Shown here: piece after piece, positions 5,569 to 14,729 of the stretch | Position numbering within the stretch: the stretch's first letter is position 1 | Layout of the letters: each line of letters opens with the position of its first letter | Assembly (NCBI GenBank): GCA_034005175.1 | Contig: JAVEVF010000044.1 | Coordinates: 1 to 14,729, forward strand | DNA from: JAVEVF01 sp034005175 | GTDB taxonomy: Bacteria > Actinomycetota > Coriobacteriia > Anaerosomatales > SLCP01 | DNA: 14,729 nt | Direction of reading: 5' to 3' | The notes under the pieces: generated by a model | Databases searched by the model: none | Seen by the model: only the letters and a program-made list of their open reading frames with translations | What the model was told of the DNA's origin: nothing | Position numbers and translations under genes: made by a program

Positions 5569-6169
5569 TATCGTAAAATGGCAATTGAAAACCGTGCGGA
5601 CTTCTATATACGTACTGGGCATTGTTGTGGCCCTGAGCCTCTTCGGGCTCATGCTTACTCTGGGCATGGGATGGGCGGGAGATTATTCGGATAAGACTGT
5701 AGAATCAGGTAAGAGCATCGGAGTTTTCGGGACGGCCCTGGTGCTTGAATGCCCAGAAAGTTGGTCAGGTCGCGTGACCGATTACCTACCATTTCCCCAG
5801 TGGACGAAACTGGGGCAGGCAGCAAGTGTAGGACTCAAACAAACAATTACTTTGCGTAGTCAAGAAGATTTTAAGACTGCGGTCATCGCCTCCTATTACA
5901 ACAATTCTACGTGGCAAACCTCTTTGGGCGAAGAACGGATTATTGCGCAATCACTCGATTTATCATCAACTCCATTTGAAAGTCATTCGAGCCAAGGATT
6001 TGCTCTTCTTGATGATGAAGGCTCTCTGACCCTGTCAATCTATCTTCCCTTTGATAAAGAACAGGGTGCTACCGTGTTCACTTTCACTCATCAAGAGCCT
6101 GGTGACTCCTCAGCCAAAGAAGTTCTAGAGAGCTTTGTATCCGTGCTCGGGTTGCAGGCTAAGTACTGA
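5558..6169 (+). CDS. Single-helix anchored protein, candidate immunity protein for the 5176-5568 tip
   Basis: The product is 203 residues from TTG 5558, with AGAGGA (5545-5550) seven bases upstream. It overlaps the preceding Rhs tip by 11 bases, so the two are probably translationally coupled. One hydrophobic segment at about residues 17-37 (YVLGIVVALSLFGLMLTLGM) would anchor it, leaving about 160 residues outside or as a lipid-facing domain. That domain has strand-rich stretches (FGTALVLECPESWSGRV, FKTAVIASYYN, GSLTLSIYLPFDKEQGATVF) and ends AKEVLESFVSVLGLQAKY, reminiscent of small PsbP-like domains. That resemblance is a loose impression. The gene is AT-richer than the Rhs core beside it, as is its tip. 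Immunity function is inferred from position alone. Confidence 0.7.
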   Translation: MSGDIVKWQLKTVRTSIYVLGIVVALSLFGLMLTLGMGWAGDYSDKTVESGKSIGVFGTALVLECPESWSGRVTDYLPFPQWTKLGQAASVGLKQTITLRSQEDFKTAVIASYYNNSTWQTSLGEERIIAQSLDLSSTPFESHSSQGFALLDDEGSLTLSIYLPFDKEQGATVFTFTHQEPGDSSAKEVLESFVSVLGLQAKY

Positions 6170-6327
6170 TTCAGGGAGAACATCGATTAGTCGCTAAGTG
6201 AGTGCCTTGACAGTTAAAGGATTACGCGCTCGCGTAGGAACGAGAACGTCTACTCGGGCCACCAAGGAATATGCGATCTATACGGTTCGAGATGACCGGT
6301 TTATCGAGGAGGAAGTCTTGCTTCCCT
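6170..6327. other. Short spacer between convergent genes
   Basis: The 158 bases separate the end of the Rhs array from the stop of the glucan synthase on the opposite strand. A perfect 6+6 palindrome (TACGCG, CT, CGCGTA) lies at 6223-6236. No convincing intrinsic terminator with a T-run was found for either gene. Confidence 0.5.
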
Positions 6328-9300
6328 TCACCCGCCCAGCAGCATGACCCTCACGCGGTGCTCGGCACCGTCCTCGGTGAGCGCGACGAACGGCTCGTCG
6401 AGCACCGCCCCGTCGAGCTCGACCCACGCCACGCCCCGGTTCACGCCGCGCGGGTTCTCCACCGTGATGCGGTAGGTCGTCTCCCCGTCGCGGTAGGTCA
6501 TCTCGAAGCCGGACCACGTCTTGGGTACGCACGGGTCGACCGTGAAGCAGCGCTGCCCGTCCTCGGCCATGAGGCGCAAGCCTAAGAGATGCTGGACGGC
6601 CACTCGGTAGAACCACGACGCCGAGCCGGTGTACCAGGTCCAGCCGCCCCGCCCGACGTGCGGCGGGACCGCGTAGACGTCGGCGGCCACCACGTACGGC
6701 TCCACCTTGTAGCGGGCGAGCCCCTCAGCATCGAGCGCATGGTTGATGGGGTTGATGAGGTCGATGAGCGACATCGCCTCGTCGCCGTCGCCGCGCAGCA
6801 GGTGCGCGAGTACGACCCACACCGCCGCGTGCGTGTACTGTCCCCCGTTCTCTCGCACGCCGGGCACGTAGCCTTTGATGTAGCCGGGGTCGCGTTCCGT
6901 ACGGTCGAACGGCGGAGTGAGCAGCGCGACCAACCCGTCCTCGGTGCGCACGAGCTTCTCCTCGACCGCCTCGAGGGCGCGTGCGGCGCGCGCGGGGTCG
7001 CCCTGCCCGGAGATGGTCGCCCACGCCTGGGCGATCGCGTCGATGCGGCACTCCTCGGCGTCCTTGGTGCCGAGCGGTGTGCCGTCGTCGAAGTACGCGC
7101 GCCGGTACCAGCCACCGTCCCAGCCGGCCTCCTCGGCAGCGGCCACGAGGCGCGCGGCGTGCTCGCGGTAGCGCTCGGCCCGCTCGGACTCGCCTTTGAG
7201 CGCGCAGAGCGGCGCGAACGCGCGCAGCGTCACGTCGAGGAACCAAGCCATCCACACGCTCTCGCCCCGGCCTTCGTGGCCGACGCGGTTCATGCCGTCG
7301 TTCCAGTCGCCCCCGCCGATGAGCGGCAGTCCGTGCTCGCCCGTTTCGAAAGCGAGATCGAGTGCCGCGACGCAGTGCTCGTAGACGCTTGCGGTCCGCT
7401 CGCTCACCGCAGGCTGCACGTAGGCGTCCTCGGCGCCGGGCTCGAGCTCGGGGGCCTCGATGTAGGGGGTCGCTACGTCGAGCACGTCCGCATCGCCGGT
7501 GGCCGCCACGTACTCGGCGGTCACGAAGGCGAGCCAGTGCCGGTCGTCAGTGATGCGGGTGCGCACGCCTCGGCCGGAATGCGGCTGCCACCAATGGAGC
7601 ACGTCGCCATGCTCGAACTGGTGGCGCGAGGCCTCGACGATCTGCTCGCGCACGAGGTCGGGCCGCGCGAAGACGAGCGAGAGCGAGTCCTGCAGCTGGT
7701 CGCGGAAGCCGAACGCGCCGGAGGACTGATATGTGGCGGTGCGTCCCCACATGCGGCATGCAAGCGCCTGGTAGAGCAGCCGATCGTTGACGAGCAGGTC
7801 AAGCGCGGGCTCCGGCGTGCTCACCTGCACGGTGCCGAGGACCCCGTCCCACATCGAGCGCACCTCGGCGAGCGCGCGGTCCACCTCGCCGGGCTCGCGG
7901 TAGCGGGCGATGAGTTCGCGCGCCTCCTCGAGCTTGTCGGTTTGGCCGAGCAGGAACGTGACCTCGCGGCTCTCGCCGGGAGCGAGCGCGATCTCGGTCA
8001 TGAGCGCGCCGCAGTTGTCGTGGAACCGCCCGCTGCGCTCATCAAGCCGCTCGCGCCCCATGGCCGCGGGCGAAGAGGGTCGTCGATTGCGGCCCACGAA
8101 CTCCGTGCGGCTCGCGGTCCATGAGTGCAGCGGGCGGTCGCACGCGAGGAACGCCGCTCGGCCAGGGAAGTCCTCGTTGAGGTGGTTGTGCGCGGTAAGC
8201 GCCTCGAATTCGGCGTCAAACCACGTCACGACCAGGTGCTGCGCCCTGCTGCGCGAAGAGCCCAGCACCCACTCGACGAACTGCGTGACCGTCAGGCGGC
8301 GGGGGTCATCGGTGATGTTCGTGAGCCGCATGCGCACGATACGGACGGGGTCGTCGACAGGCACGAACCAGTCGATCTCGTGCGCTATCCCGTGCGAGGT
8401 GTGCTCGAAGCGCGTGTAGCCGAGCCCGTGCCGCACCACATATGGCGCGTCGGTCCGGCACGGTGACGGGGTCGGGCTCCAGTACTCCCCCGTCTCTTCG
8501 TCTCGGACGTACAACACCTCGCCCGAGCCGTCAGAGACCGGATCGTTGTTCCAGGTGGTGATGCGGTTCTCGTGGCTGTTGAGCGCCCATGTGCACCCGA
8601 TGCCTGCCTCGGAGACGAAACAGCCGAACTGCGGGGAGGCCATGACGTTGATCCAAGGAGCAGGCGTCGTGGCGCCTTTCTCGAGCACGATGACGTACTC
8701 GCGGGCCTCCACATCAAATCCCCCGAGGCCGTTGTCGTACTGAAGCGTGGGCCGCACGAAGGCGGGGGTCGGGTAGTCTCGCGGTGGCGCCGAGGGAGCG
8801 AGCTCCGGTTGGTTCACAGGTTGAACGCTGCGCCCGTTAAGCTGCAGTTCGATGGAGCCGGCCGAGCCATCAAGCACCGCGCGAGCCGCGCTTTCGAGCA
8901 GGTTCAGCACGTCGGGGTGCATCTGGTCGGCCCGGCGCAAGAACACTCCTCCGGGCTTGTCCACGAGTTGAAGCGCGTGTCCTGTGCGAACGAGCAGGCG
9001 CAGCCGGTCGTCGAGCTCATCCGAGTAAGCGGTGGGCCGAGTATTGAGCACGACCAGGTCAGAGACGAGGCCCTTGTGGCGCCAGTACTGGTGGGCAAGC
9101 AGGGCCTGACGCACCAGCGGGGCGTGCTCCGGCTCATCGATGCGCACGAGCAGGATAGGGTTGTCACCCGAGATGCTGAGCGGCCATAGCCCGGAGAGCG
9201 GGAGCCCGTTCTCGACGGGGGTGGTGACCTTGAGCCGCGAATACGGATCGGTGAGCAGCAACCGCGAGGCGAGCCGCTGCAACACGACGGCCTCCTCGGC

Positions 9301-12300
9301 ACCGATCCCGAGGTCGCGTAGCTCCACCTGGGCAGCGGTCCACGACAGGTCGATCGCGCGCTGTGTGGTGCGGATGTCCTGGTAGCGCTCGGCGATGGTG
9401 AGCGCGTCTTTGCGGCTGCGTGCCATGCCGGTCACGAACGCGAACCGCGCGCTTTCGCCGGGGCCGAGGGTGACGGGATGCCTCATCGCGCACGCGGGGT
9501 CTAGCACCGCCCCCACCGTCCCCGAAAGCGGCCCACCGTGCTGTACCTCAACTGGGTTGTCGGCAGCGCGCAACCGCCCTAAGAAACGAGCCCGGTCGGT
9601 CCCGTAGCTCCACTCGCAGTCGCCCTCTTCGCAGCTGAGCACCTGAAAGCCCCAGACCCGCTCCTCATCCGACGAGCGCGGGCGACGCGAGAAGAGGAGC
9701 GTACACTGTGTTTCGACCACCTCGGTCTCAACGAACAGGTTGGAAAACGCCTTATGCGCCTGGTCCGCGGACTGATCCGTCAGCGCCACCTCGAAGTAGC
9801 TTGTGATCTCGATCCGGCGTGGCGTCAGTCCTTGGTTGGAGAGTGTCACGCGGCGCACTTCGACATCATCTTCAGGGGATACCGCGACCTCCGTGCGCAC
9901 TTCGAGGTCGCCATCACGACGGTAGTACTCGGCCTTGTCCGCCGAGAAAGTGACTTGATACTCGTCAGGGCGACGCGGCGCGGGGTTGTTGGTGGCAGAC
10001 CACACGTCACCAGTCTCCGCGTCGCGCAGGTAGATGAACTGGCCCCAGCAGTCGCGCGTGATGTCCTCGCGGTAGCGCGTGACCGAAAGACCCTTCCAAC
10101 GGCTATATCCGCCTCCGCCATTCGTGACCATGACCGAGTAGCGACCGTTGGAAAGGAAGTGTGTGGCTGGCGAGGGCGTATCGGCGACCAGGTACGTGCG
10201 TGCTGCAGGGAGAGGAAGGTCTTCGACCGAGCGTACGTGTTCCTCTTCGGTGACGTGAGGCATCGCGTACGTGACCGCGCGCGGCGCGCGCTCCTGCAGA
10301 AGCAGCTCGGCGGAGGCCACGACGGGGTCGGCGTGGAACCGCTCGCGCATCGTATCTCCCGCAAGCGCGTTGCCGAGCGCCACGAACGCCATGCCTTGAT
10401 GGTGTGCGAAGTACGACCGCACGACCGCGCGACGTTCGCCCGCAGGCACGCGCCCGGGTGTGAAGTCCACCGCCTCGTAGTAGCCGTATCGGCCACGAGC
10501 GCCGATCTTCGCTAGGCGCTGAAGGTTGTCATGTGCTTCGGTCGGCGCGATGGGCAAAGCGAGCACGGTCGCGTAAGGCGCGATGACGATATCTTCGGAC
10601 AGGCCCCGTTTGAGCCCCAGGCCCGGGACCCCGAACGCCTGGTACTGGTAGGTGAGGTCGGCGTCGAGCACGTTGAATGCGGACTCAGAGACGCCCCAGG
10701 GCACGCCGAGTTCCTTCCCGTACTCGATCTGTCGAGCCACAACCGCGCTATACGTCTCGTCGAGCAGCGTGGCAGGCCAGGAGCGCATGACGAGCAGGGG
10801 CATGAGGTACTCGAACATCGAAGCGCTCCAGGACAGCAGCGCCCGCCCGCCGTTTGCGCGCGTGATCTGTCTGCCGAGCCGGAACCAGTGTTCCTGAGGT
10901 ACGTCGCCTTTTGCGATAGCGAGAAACGAGGCGAGGCGGCACTCGGAGGCGAGCATGTCGTAGTACGAGTCGTCGAGGCGGCCCTCGGCGGTGTTGTAGC
11001 CGATTGAGAAGAGCAGACGCTGACGGTCGAACAGCATCGCGAAATCCGTGTGCTGCCACATCTCGTGCGCGATATCGGCGTTGAGCCGCAGTCTGCCGAG
11101 TATCTCCTCGCAGTCAGGGCGCGCCCCCCGCACCATCTGCGCCATCTCGGCCGCCCACGCACCCGCCTTCTCGCGCGCGGCGTCCTCAGTGCCAGGCGGC
11201 TGTGCCGCAAGTGAATCGAGTGCGGCAAGCGCGATGTCGAGCCCTTCGGCAAGCCCCGTGAGACTCGGCATGTGCGCAAGCAGCGGAGCGAGCGCGGCAT
11301 CTCTGACATCCGTGCGCACCGCCTGCGGCACCTCGCCCGCGAGCGCAGCCCAGGGCAGGTAGCTGTCGAGCATCGACAGCGCGTCGTGTACGAGCGTCAC
11401 AACCGCGACTGCGCTTCCCAGGATGCGCTCACACGGGTCGCTCACGTGCGGCAGATCGGTTTCAGCGACGGGAACGGCGATACTCTGAAGCAAAGCAGCT
11501 TCTTCGGCAGCGCTTTCAGCAAGGCCGCGCCAGCGAACGAGCAACGCGTGCCAGCCAGCTGCCTCGGTGGGCGATTCGGTAAGAGACGCGTCACGGCGCA
11601 GCTCCTCGAGGCGTTCGCGCACCGTAGCCACGGTGCCCTCGGGCCCGACACGCTCGCGCTCTTCAGCAAGCTCGTGTAGCACGAGCGCCACGGTGTCTTC
11701 GAGCCCGGCCTTGATCTGCGGGCCGATGAGCGGTGCCTCGGAGGCCTCCAGGAGCCCCACTCGCAACACCAACAAGTGGCCAGCCAGGTTGCCGCTGTCA
11801 ACGGTGGAGATGTAGTGCGGCGGGAGCGGCTCGAGCGTGCGGGTGTCATACCAGTTGTAGAAGTGCCCGCGGAACCGGCGCATGCCCGACATCGTGGAGA
11901 GCGTGTCTGACGTGCGGTCGATGAGTCTGCCGAGTGTGTGATAGCCGAGATCGTATGCGGTCAGCCCGGCGAGCAGCTGCAGCCCCATGTTTGTGGGTGA
12001 CGTGCGGTACGCCACCTCTCCTCTGGGGCTTTCCTGGAAGTTGTCCGGAGCAAGATAGTTGCCCTCCGGGCCCACGAACGTCTCAAAGAAACGCCAGGTC
12101 GCTCGTGCCGTCTGCCGAAGGGGCTCGGCAAGCGCAGGATCAAGAGCCGGCCGCTCGAGCTCACGAGTGAGCGATGCGCGCCAGGCGAAGAACGGCCCAG
12201 CAGCGAACAGCACCGCGAACGGGGCCGCCACCACCGCGCGCATGGGGGTAGAGAGCCCTGCCACCAACAGGAGGCCCACAGCGACTGCCGCCGAGGGGCC

Positions 12301-14729
12301 GAGGCGGCGCAAGTAGCCAGAGAGCCCTTGGCCAACAGAGCGCTCCACGTCGGCGGCGGTCTCCCATTCGAGCAGGTTGCGATGTGAGACCCACATACGC
12401 CACATGGCGCGAACCGCGGCGTCGAGCATCAGGTAGGCGTGATGAGGCAGCAAAGCGAGCGCGAGCAAGGAGCGGGTGGCGTCGCGCTGGAAGTCGGCCC
12501 AGACGTTTGCCGCCGAGCGGATGAACGGCACATCCCGAGGGCGGAAGAGCAGGCCGTTGGCCGCGCTGAAGTACACCGGGAAGAACCATGCGAGCCCCAT
12601 GATCAGCGGCCAAGCCCACGACGGCCGAGGCAAGAGCGCCCAGCCGACCGTGAGAAGCAGCAGTGTGACCGGACCCGACATGCTGCGCCTCAGGTTGTCA
12701 GCGAGCTTCCAGCGGTGCAATGCAGACAGCGGGCTGCGGATGAACCCTGACTCACGCGGGATGCGCGCGCCGAGCCACGGGAGCGTCTGCCAGTCGCCAC
12801 GCACCCAGCGGTGAAGCCGTGCCGCCTGAGCGCGATAGGTGGCAGGGTAATCGTCGAGCACCTCTACATCTGAGGCCAGCCCTACGCGCAGGAAGCACCC
12901 CTCGAGCAGATCGTGCGAGAGCAAGGTGTTCTCGGGGATAGCGCCATCAAGCACGCCATTGAAGACGTTGACTTCATAGATGCCCTTACCGGTGAAGCTC
13001 CCCTCGGCAAAGACGTCCTGGTAGGTGTCGGATACCGCGCCCGCGTACGGGTCAAGGCCCGTCACACCGGAATGCACCCAGGCATAAAAGGAGCGCGTCG
13101 AGGCGGGCAGGGCCATGCCGACTCGCGGCTGTATGAGCCCGTAACCACTGCGAACGATAGGCTCACCAGGCACCCACCGTGCGCGGTTAAGCGGGTGTGC
13201 GATGGTGCTCACGAGCTTGCGTGCGCCGTCACGCGGGAGCTGAGTATCGGCGTCCAGGGTGAGCACGAATGTCACACCCGCCAAGAACTCCTCATCACCG
13301 ACACGGTGCGTGAAAGAGGTCTCACGGGTGTGGCGCAGCAGGTGGTTGAGCTCAGCGAGGGAGCCACGCTTGCGCTCCCAGCCCATCCAGATGTCTTCAG
13401 CGCCATTGTAGGTGCGGCCTCGGACGAAGAGATAGAAGGGGTGGCGCTGCCCGTTCTCTGCAGAATAGCGCTCGTTGAGCTCGACGACGCCTCGCACGGC
13501 CGCCTCGATGATCTCAGCGTCACCTTCGCGGTGTTCGCTGTTGGCGCCTTTCAGGTCGCCGAGGAGCCCGAATCCCAACTCAGCATCTCGGTTGGCAAGG
13601 TACGTGACCTCAAGATTGTCGAGCACTGAGCGCACCGACCCCACCGATGTGAGCAGGGCCGGCACGACCACGAGCGTGCGGTGCGGCTTCTCGATGGGCT
13701 GGAGGTAATCCAGCTTCGGCAAGATGCGAGGAGGGAACGCGCGTGCGGCAAGGCGGTTCGTGAGGGTGAGCGCGACATCGGAGAGCGGCACGACAGCCAG
13801 AAGCGCGAGGAGCGCGATCATCGGCGCCGGCGCACCCATGAGGAAGGCGTAGTAAGCAAGAAGCGCCACGACAAGTATCGTCAGCTTCGCTATCGAGCCC
13901 CAATAGAACAAGGCTCTATGACGCTGCAGCAGACGCTCGAACCGGTCACCTGCGCTCGGCACGTACGAGATGGTCGCCTCGAACTCGGCGCTTCCCTCAC
14001 CGATGAGGTAGTGTCCGACATGGCCTACCGAGGGGTCCCCATCCACCCGGGATGAGCCGTCCAGCGCGCACGCCACAGCAGCTTCGGCGACCTCGATCTC
14101 CCCGAGCGGGCTGCGCTTGGCAAGTCGCTCAAGCTTGTGGCGGTACCGGTCGCGGCTGTAGAAGTCCATGCGCGCGTACACGTCGGCAGGATCTTCGCGC
14201 AAAACCAGTTCTACGAAGCTCGTGGCCTCGAAGAATCCTCGCCAGTCGAAGGCTTCAAGGAAGCGCACGGATGTGATGCTGTTGGCGATCGAGACCTGGT
14301 CGGCGGCTTGCTCTTGCTGCAGGGTGCGCGCGAGCATGTCCAGGTCATAGCCGGCAGCCACGAATCGGCGGGCGAGAAAGGCATTCGTCGCTTCGGCGCC
14401 GGCGTCCTCGCCCTGCAGCCGTTGGGAAAGGCGCACGAAGAACGCGGGCGTGGCGTTTGCCGAGGCTACGCTCAGCTCATCAAGCAAGACACGCAGCGCA
14501 TCGGGGTCGTCCTGTGCCGCGAGAAGCAACCGCTCGGCCCACTCGTCGGCAGCGCGGGTGGCGCGATATGCGTTCACCACGCGGGCGGAAAGGCGCCGCA
14601 GGTTCTCCAGCGGCGCGACACGCAGCAGGATGGGAGTCGCCCAGACTTCGCCGATGGTAAGAGGCGAGACCTCCTGGAGGCCTTCTACGACTCGGCCGAG
14701 AAACTCGGCGTCAAGCTGCGCGTCTGTGT
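6328..14729 (-). CDS. Cyclic beta-1,2-glucan synthase (Cgs/NdvB/ChvB type), 5' end beyond the window
   Basis: This inner-membrane enzyme primes, elongates, cyclises and trims beta-1,2-glucan from UDP-glucose. The frame is open from the stop at 6328-6330 to the window edge, giving 2799 residues; the family is about 2800-2900. The family N-terminus is recognisable upstream of GTG 14580 (PLTIGEVWATPILLRVAP), so that GTG is not the start. Order: membrane helices (13900-13760); GT84 domain with LTLDADTQLP (DxD at 13254-13246), ENTLLSHDLLEG and RLHRWVRGDW (12819-12790); more helices (12680-12560, 12320-12170); a glycoamylase-like cyclising region (about 12110-10300) with a long helical insert (about 11760-11050) and AHHQGMAF; two GH94 N-domain repeats (from about 10170, and 8640-8220); and the GH94 phosphorylase domain (7800-6540) with GGGDWNDGMN near 7294-7320, the catalytic-acid motif. 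All motifs look intact. No partner gene is visible here. Confidence 0.95.
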   Translation of the reverse strand, partial: TDAQLDAEFLGRVVEGLQEVSPLTIGEVWATPILLRVAPLENLRRLSARVVNAYRATRAADEWAERLLLAAQDDPDALRVLLDELSVASANATPAFFVRLSQRLQGEDAGAEATNAFLARRFVAAGYDLDMLARTLQQEQAADQVSIANSITSVRFLEAFDWRGFFEATSFVELVLREDPADVYARMDFYSRDRYRHKLERLAKRSPLGEIEVAEAAVACALDGSSRVDGDPSVGHVGHYLIGEGSAEFEATISYVPSAGDRFERLLQRHRALFYWGSIAKLTILVVALLAYYAFLMGAPAPMIALLALLAVVPLSDVALTLTNRLAARAFPPRILPKLDYLQPIEKPHRTLVVVPALLTSVGSVRSVLDNLEVTYLANRDAELGFGLLGDLKGANSEHREGDAEIIEAAVRGVVELNERYSAENGQRHPFYLFVRGRTYNGAEDIWMGWERKRGSLAELNHLLRHTRETSFTHRVGDEEFLAGVTFVLTLDADTQLPRDGARKLVSTIAHPLNRARWVPGEPIVRSGYGLIQPRVGMALPASTRSFYAWVHSGVTGLDPYAGAVSDTYQDVFAEGSFTGKGIYEVNVFNGVLDGAIPENTLLSHDLLEGCFLRVGLASDVEVLDDYPATYRAQAARLHRWVRGDWQTLPWLGARIPRESGFIRSPLSALHRWKLADNLRRSMSGPVTLLLLTVGWALLPRPSWAWPLIMGLAWFFPVYFSAANGLLFRPRDVPFIRSAANVWADFQRDATRSLLALALLPHHAYLMLDAAVRAMWRMWVSHRNLLEWETAADVERSVGQGLSGYLRRLGPSAAVAVGLLLVAGLSTPMRAVVAAPFAVLFAAGPFFAWRASLTRELERPALDPALAEPLRQTARATWRFFETFVGPEGNYLAPDNFQESPRGEVAYRTSPTNMGLQLLAGLTAYDLGYHTLGRLIDRTSDTLSTMSGMRRFRGHFYNWYDTRTLEPLPPHYISTVDSGNLAGHLLVLRVGLLEASEAPLIGPQIKAGLEDTVALVLHELAEERERVGPEGTVATVRERLEELRRDASLTESPTEAAGWHALLVRWRGLAESAAEEAALLQSIAVPVAETDLPHVSDPCERILGSAVAVVTLVHDALSMLDSYLPWAALAGEVPQAVRTDVRDAALAPLLAHMPSLTGLAEGLDIALAALDSLAAQPPGTEDAAREKAGAWAAEMAQMVRGARPDCEEILGRLRLNADIAHEMWQHTDFAMLFDRQRLLFSIGYNTAEGRLDDSYYDMLASECRLASFLAIAKGDVPQEHWFRLGRQITRANGGRALLSWSASMFEYLMPLLVMRSWPATLLDETYSAVVARQIEYGKELGVPWGVSESAFNVLDADLTYQYQAFGVPGLGLKRGLSEDIVIAPYATVLALPIAPTEAHDNLQRLAKIGARGRYGYYEAVDFTPGRVPAGERRAVVRSYFAHHQGMAFVALGNALAGDTMRERFHADPVVASAELLLQERAPRAVTYAMPHVTEEEHVRSVEDLPLPAARTYLVADTPSPATHFLSNGRYSVMVTNGGGGYSRWKGLSVTRYREDITRDCWGQFIYLRDAETGDVWSATNNPAPRRPDEYQVTFSADKAEYYRRDGDLEVRTEVAVSPEDDVEVRRVTLSNQGLTPRRIEITSYFEVALTDQSADQAHKAFSNLFVETEVVETQCTLLFSRRPRSSDEERVWGFQVLSCEEGDCEWSYGTDRARFLGRLRAADNPVEVQHGGPLSGTVGAVLDPACAMRHPVTLGPGESARFAFVTGMARSRKDALTIAERYQDIRTTQRAIDLSWTAAQVELRDLGIGAEEAVVLQRLASRLLLTDPYSRLKVTTPVENGLPLSGLWPLSISGDNPILLVRIDEPEHAPLVRQALLAHQYWRHKGLVSDLVVLNTRPTAYSDELDDRLRLLVRTGHALQLVDKPGGVFLRRADQMHPDVLNLLESAARAVLDGSAGSIELQLNGRSVQPVNQPELAPSAPPRDYPTPAFVRPTLQYDNGLGGFDVEAREYVIVLEKGATTPAPWINVMASPQFGCFVSEAGIGCTWALNSHENRITTWNNDPVSDGSGEVLYVRDEETGEYWSPTPSPCRTDAPYVVRHGLGYTRFEHTSHGIAHEIDWFVPVDDPVRIVRMRLTNITDDPRRLTVTQFVEWVLGSSRSRAQHLVVTWFDAEFEALTAHNHLNEDFPGRAAFLACDRPLHSWTASRTEFVGRNRRPSSPAAMGRERLDERSGRFHDNCGALMTEIALAPGESREVTFLLGQTDKLEEARELIARYREPGEVDRALAEVRSMWDGVLGTVQVSTPEPALDLLVNDRLLYQALACRMWGRTATYQSSGAFGFRDQLQDSLSLVFARPDLVREQIVEASRHQFEHGDVLHWWQPHSGRGVRTRITDDRHWLAFVTAEYVAATGDADVLDVATPYIEAPELEPGAEDAYVQPAVSERTASVYEHCVAALDLAFETGEHGLPLIGGGDWNDGMNRVGHEGRGESVWMAWFLDVTLRAFAPLCALKGESERAERYREHAARLVAAAEEAGWDGGWYRRAYFDDGTPLGTKDAEECRIDAIAQAWATISGQGDPARAARALEAVEEKLVRTEDGLVALLTPPFDRTERDPGYIKGYVPGVRENGGQYTHAAVWVVLAHLLRGDGDEAMSLIDLINPINHALDAEGLARYKVEPYVVAADVYAVPPHVGRGGWTWYTGSASWFYRVAVQHLLGLRLMAEDGQRCFTVDPCVPKTWSGFEMTYRDGETTYRITVENPRGVNRGVAWVELDGAVLDEPFVALTEDGAEHRVRVMLLGG

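Noticed and set aside
6207..6235. TTGACA at 6207 as a promoter
   Set aside because: No acceptable -10 box lies at 16-18 bases, and no gene follows on the + strand.
6311..6325. GGAAG-TCTTG-CTTCC hairpin near the Cgs stop as a terminator
   Set aside because: The stem is only five pairs and no T-run follows on either strand.
6589..8124. Long + strand open frame (511 codons) and many others opposite or out of frame with the glucan synthase
   Set aside because: They lie entirely within an unambiguous Cgs coding frame, have Arg/Ala/Val/His-rich composition without domains, and are expected in GC-rich genes.

Overview
The window is high-GC bacterial DNA with frequent GTG/TTG starts. It has two halves that meet tail to tail at about 6.2-6.3 kb. 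The left half (1-6169, + strand) is a decayed, recombined array of Rhs (YD-repeat) C-terminal cassettes. The right half (6328 to the window end, - strand) is one very large gene for a cyclic beta-1,2-glucan synthase (NdvB/ChvB/Cgs type). I cannot name the host. The Rhs core wording (RYAGYVYD..., SARHYDP, KDPARDDGEESAYQYC) resembles variants I associate with high-GC actinobacterial/Coriobacteriia-like genomes, but this is recollection, not a search. No tRNA, rRNA or CRISPR array was seen.

Left half, in order. Positions 1-345 carry no gene I can support. From 346 to 1656 lies the 3' part of an rhs gene: YD repeats, the RHS-associated core ending in DPTG, then a variable tip with an HxxxDxxxH motif like HET-C/zinc-dependent phospholipase C proteins. 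A tightly coupled small three-helix membrane protein (1667-1966) is its likely immunity gene. Immediately after comes a second, degenerate copy of the same pair: a frameshifted tip copy (1968-2344) and a paralogue of the membrane protein broken by an in-frame TGA (2354-2662). A third module (2659-3393) again carries the end of the Rhs core, with a different tip of unknown activity, and is followed by a two-helix protein with a BamE/SmpA-like motif (3481-4014). A shrunken, frameshifted IS remnant (4121-4884, DDE transposase, inverted repeats visible) replaces the upstream part of a fourth Rhs core (4893-5175). That core leads into a fourth tip (5176-5568) and an overlapping one-helix protein (5558-6169).

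The three surviving core segments (873-1155, 2830-3024, 4893-5175) are near-identical direct repeats that stop exactly where the unrelated tips begin. This is the layout expected of polymorphic-toxin tip exchange, with orphan tip/immunity modules stored downstream of a main rhs gene. The functional reading (toxin plus immunity) rests on architecture and gene order; only the HET-C-like tip has a recognisable motif.

Right half. The Cgs gene is intact in frame from its stop at 6328 to the window edge and runs off it, so its start is not here. It contains the GT84 glycosyltransferase, membrane segments, the glycoamylase-like cyclising region, and a GH94 phosphorylase end with two N-domain repeats. 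It would make periplasmic or secreted cyclic glucans and has no evident functional link to the Rhs array.
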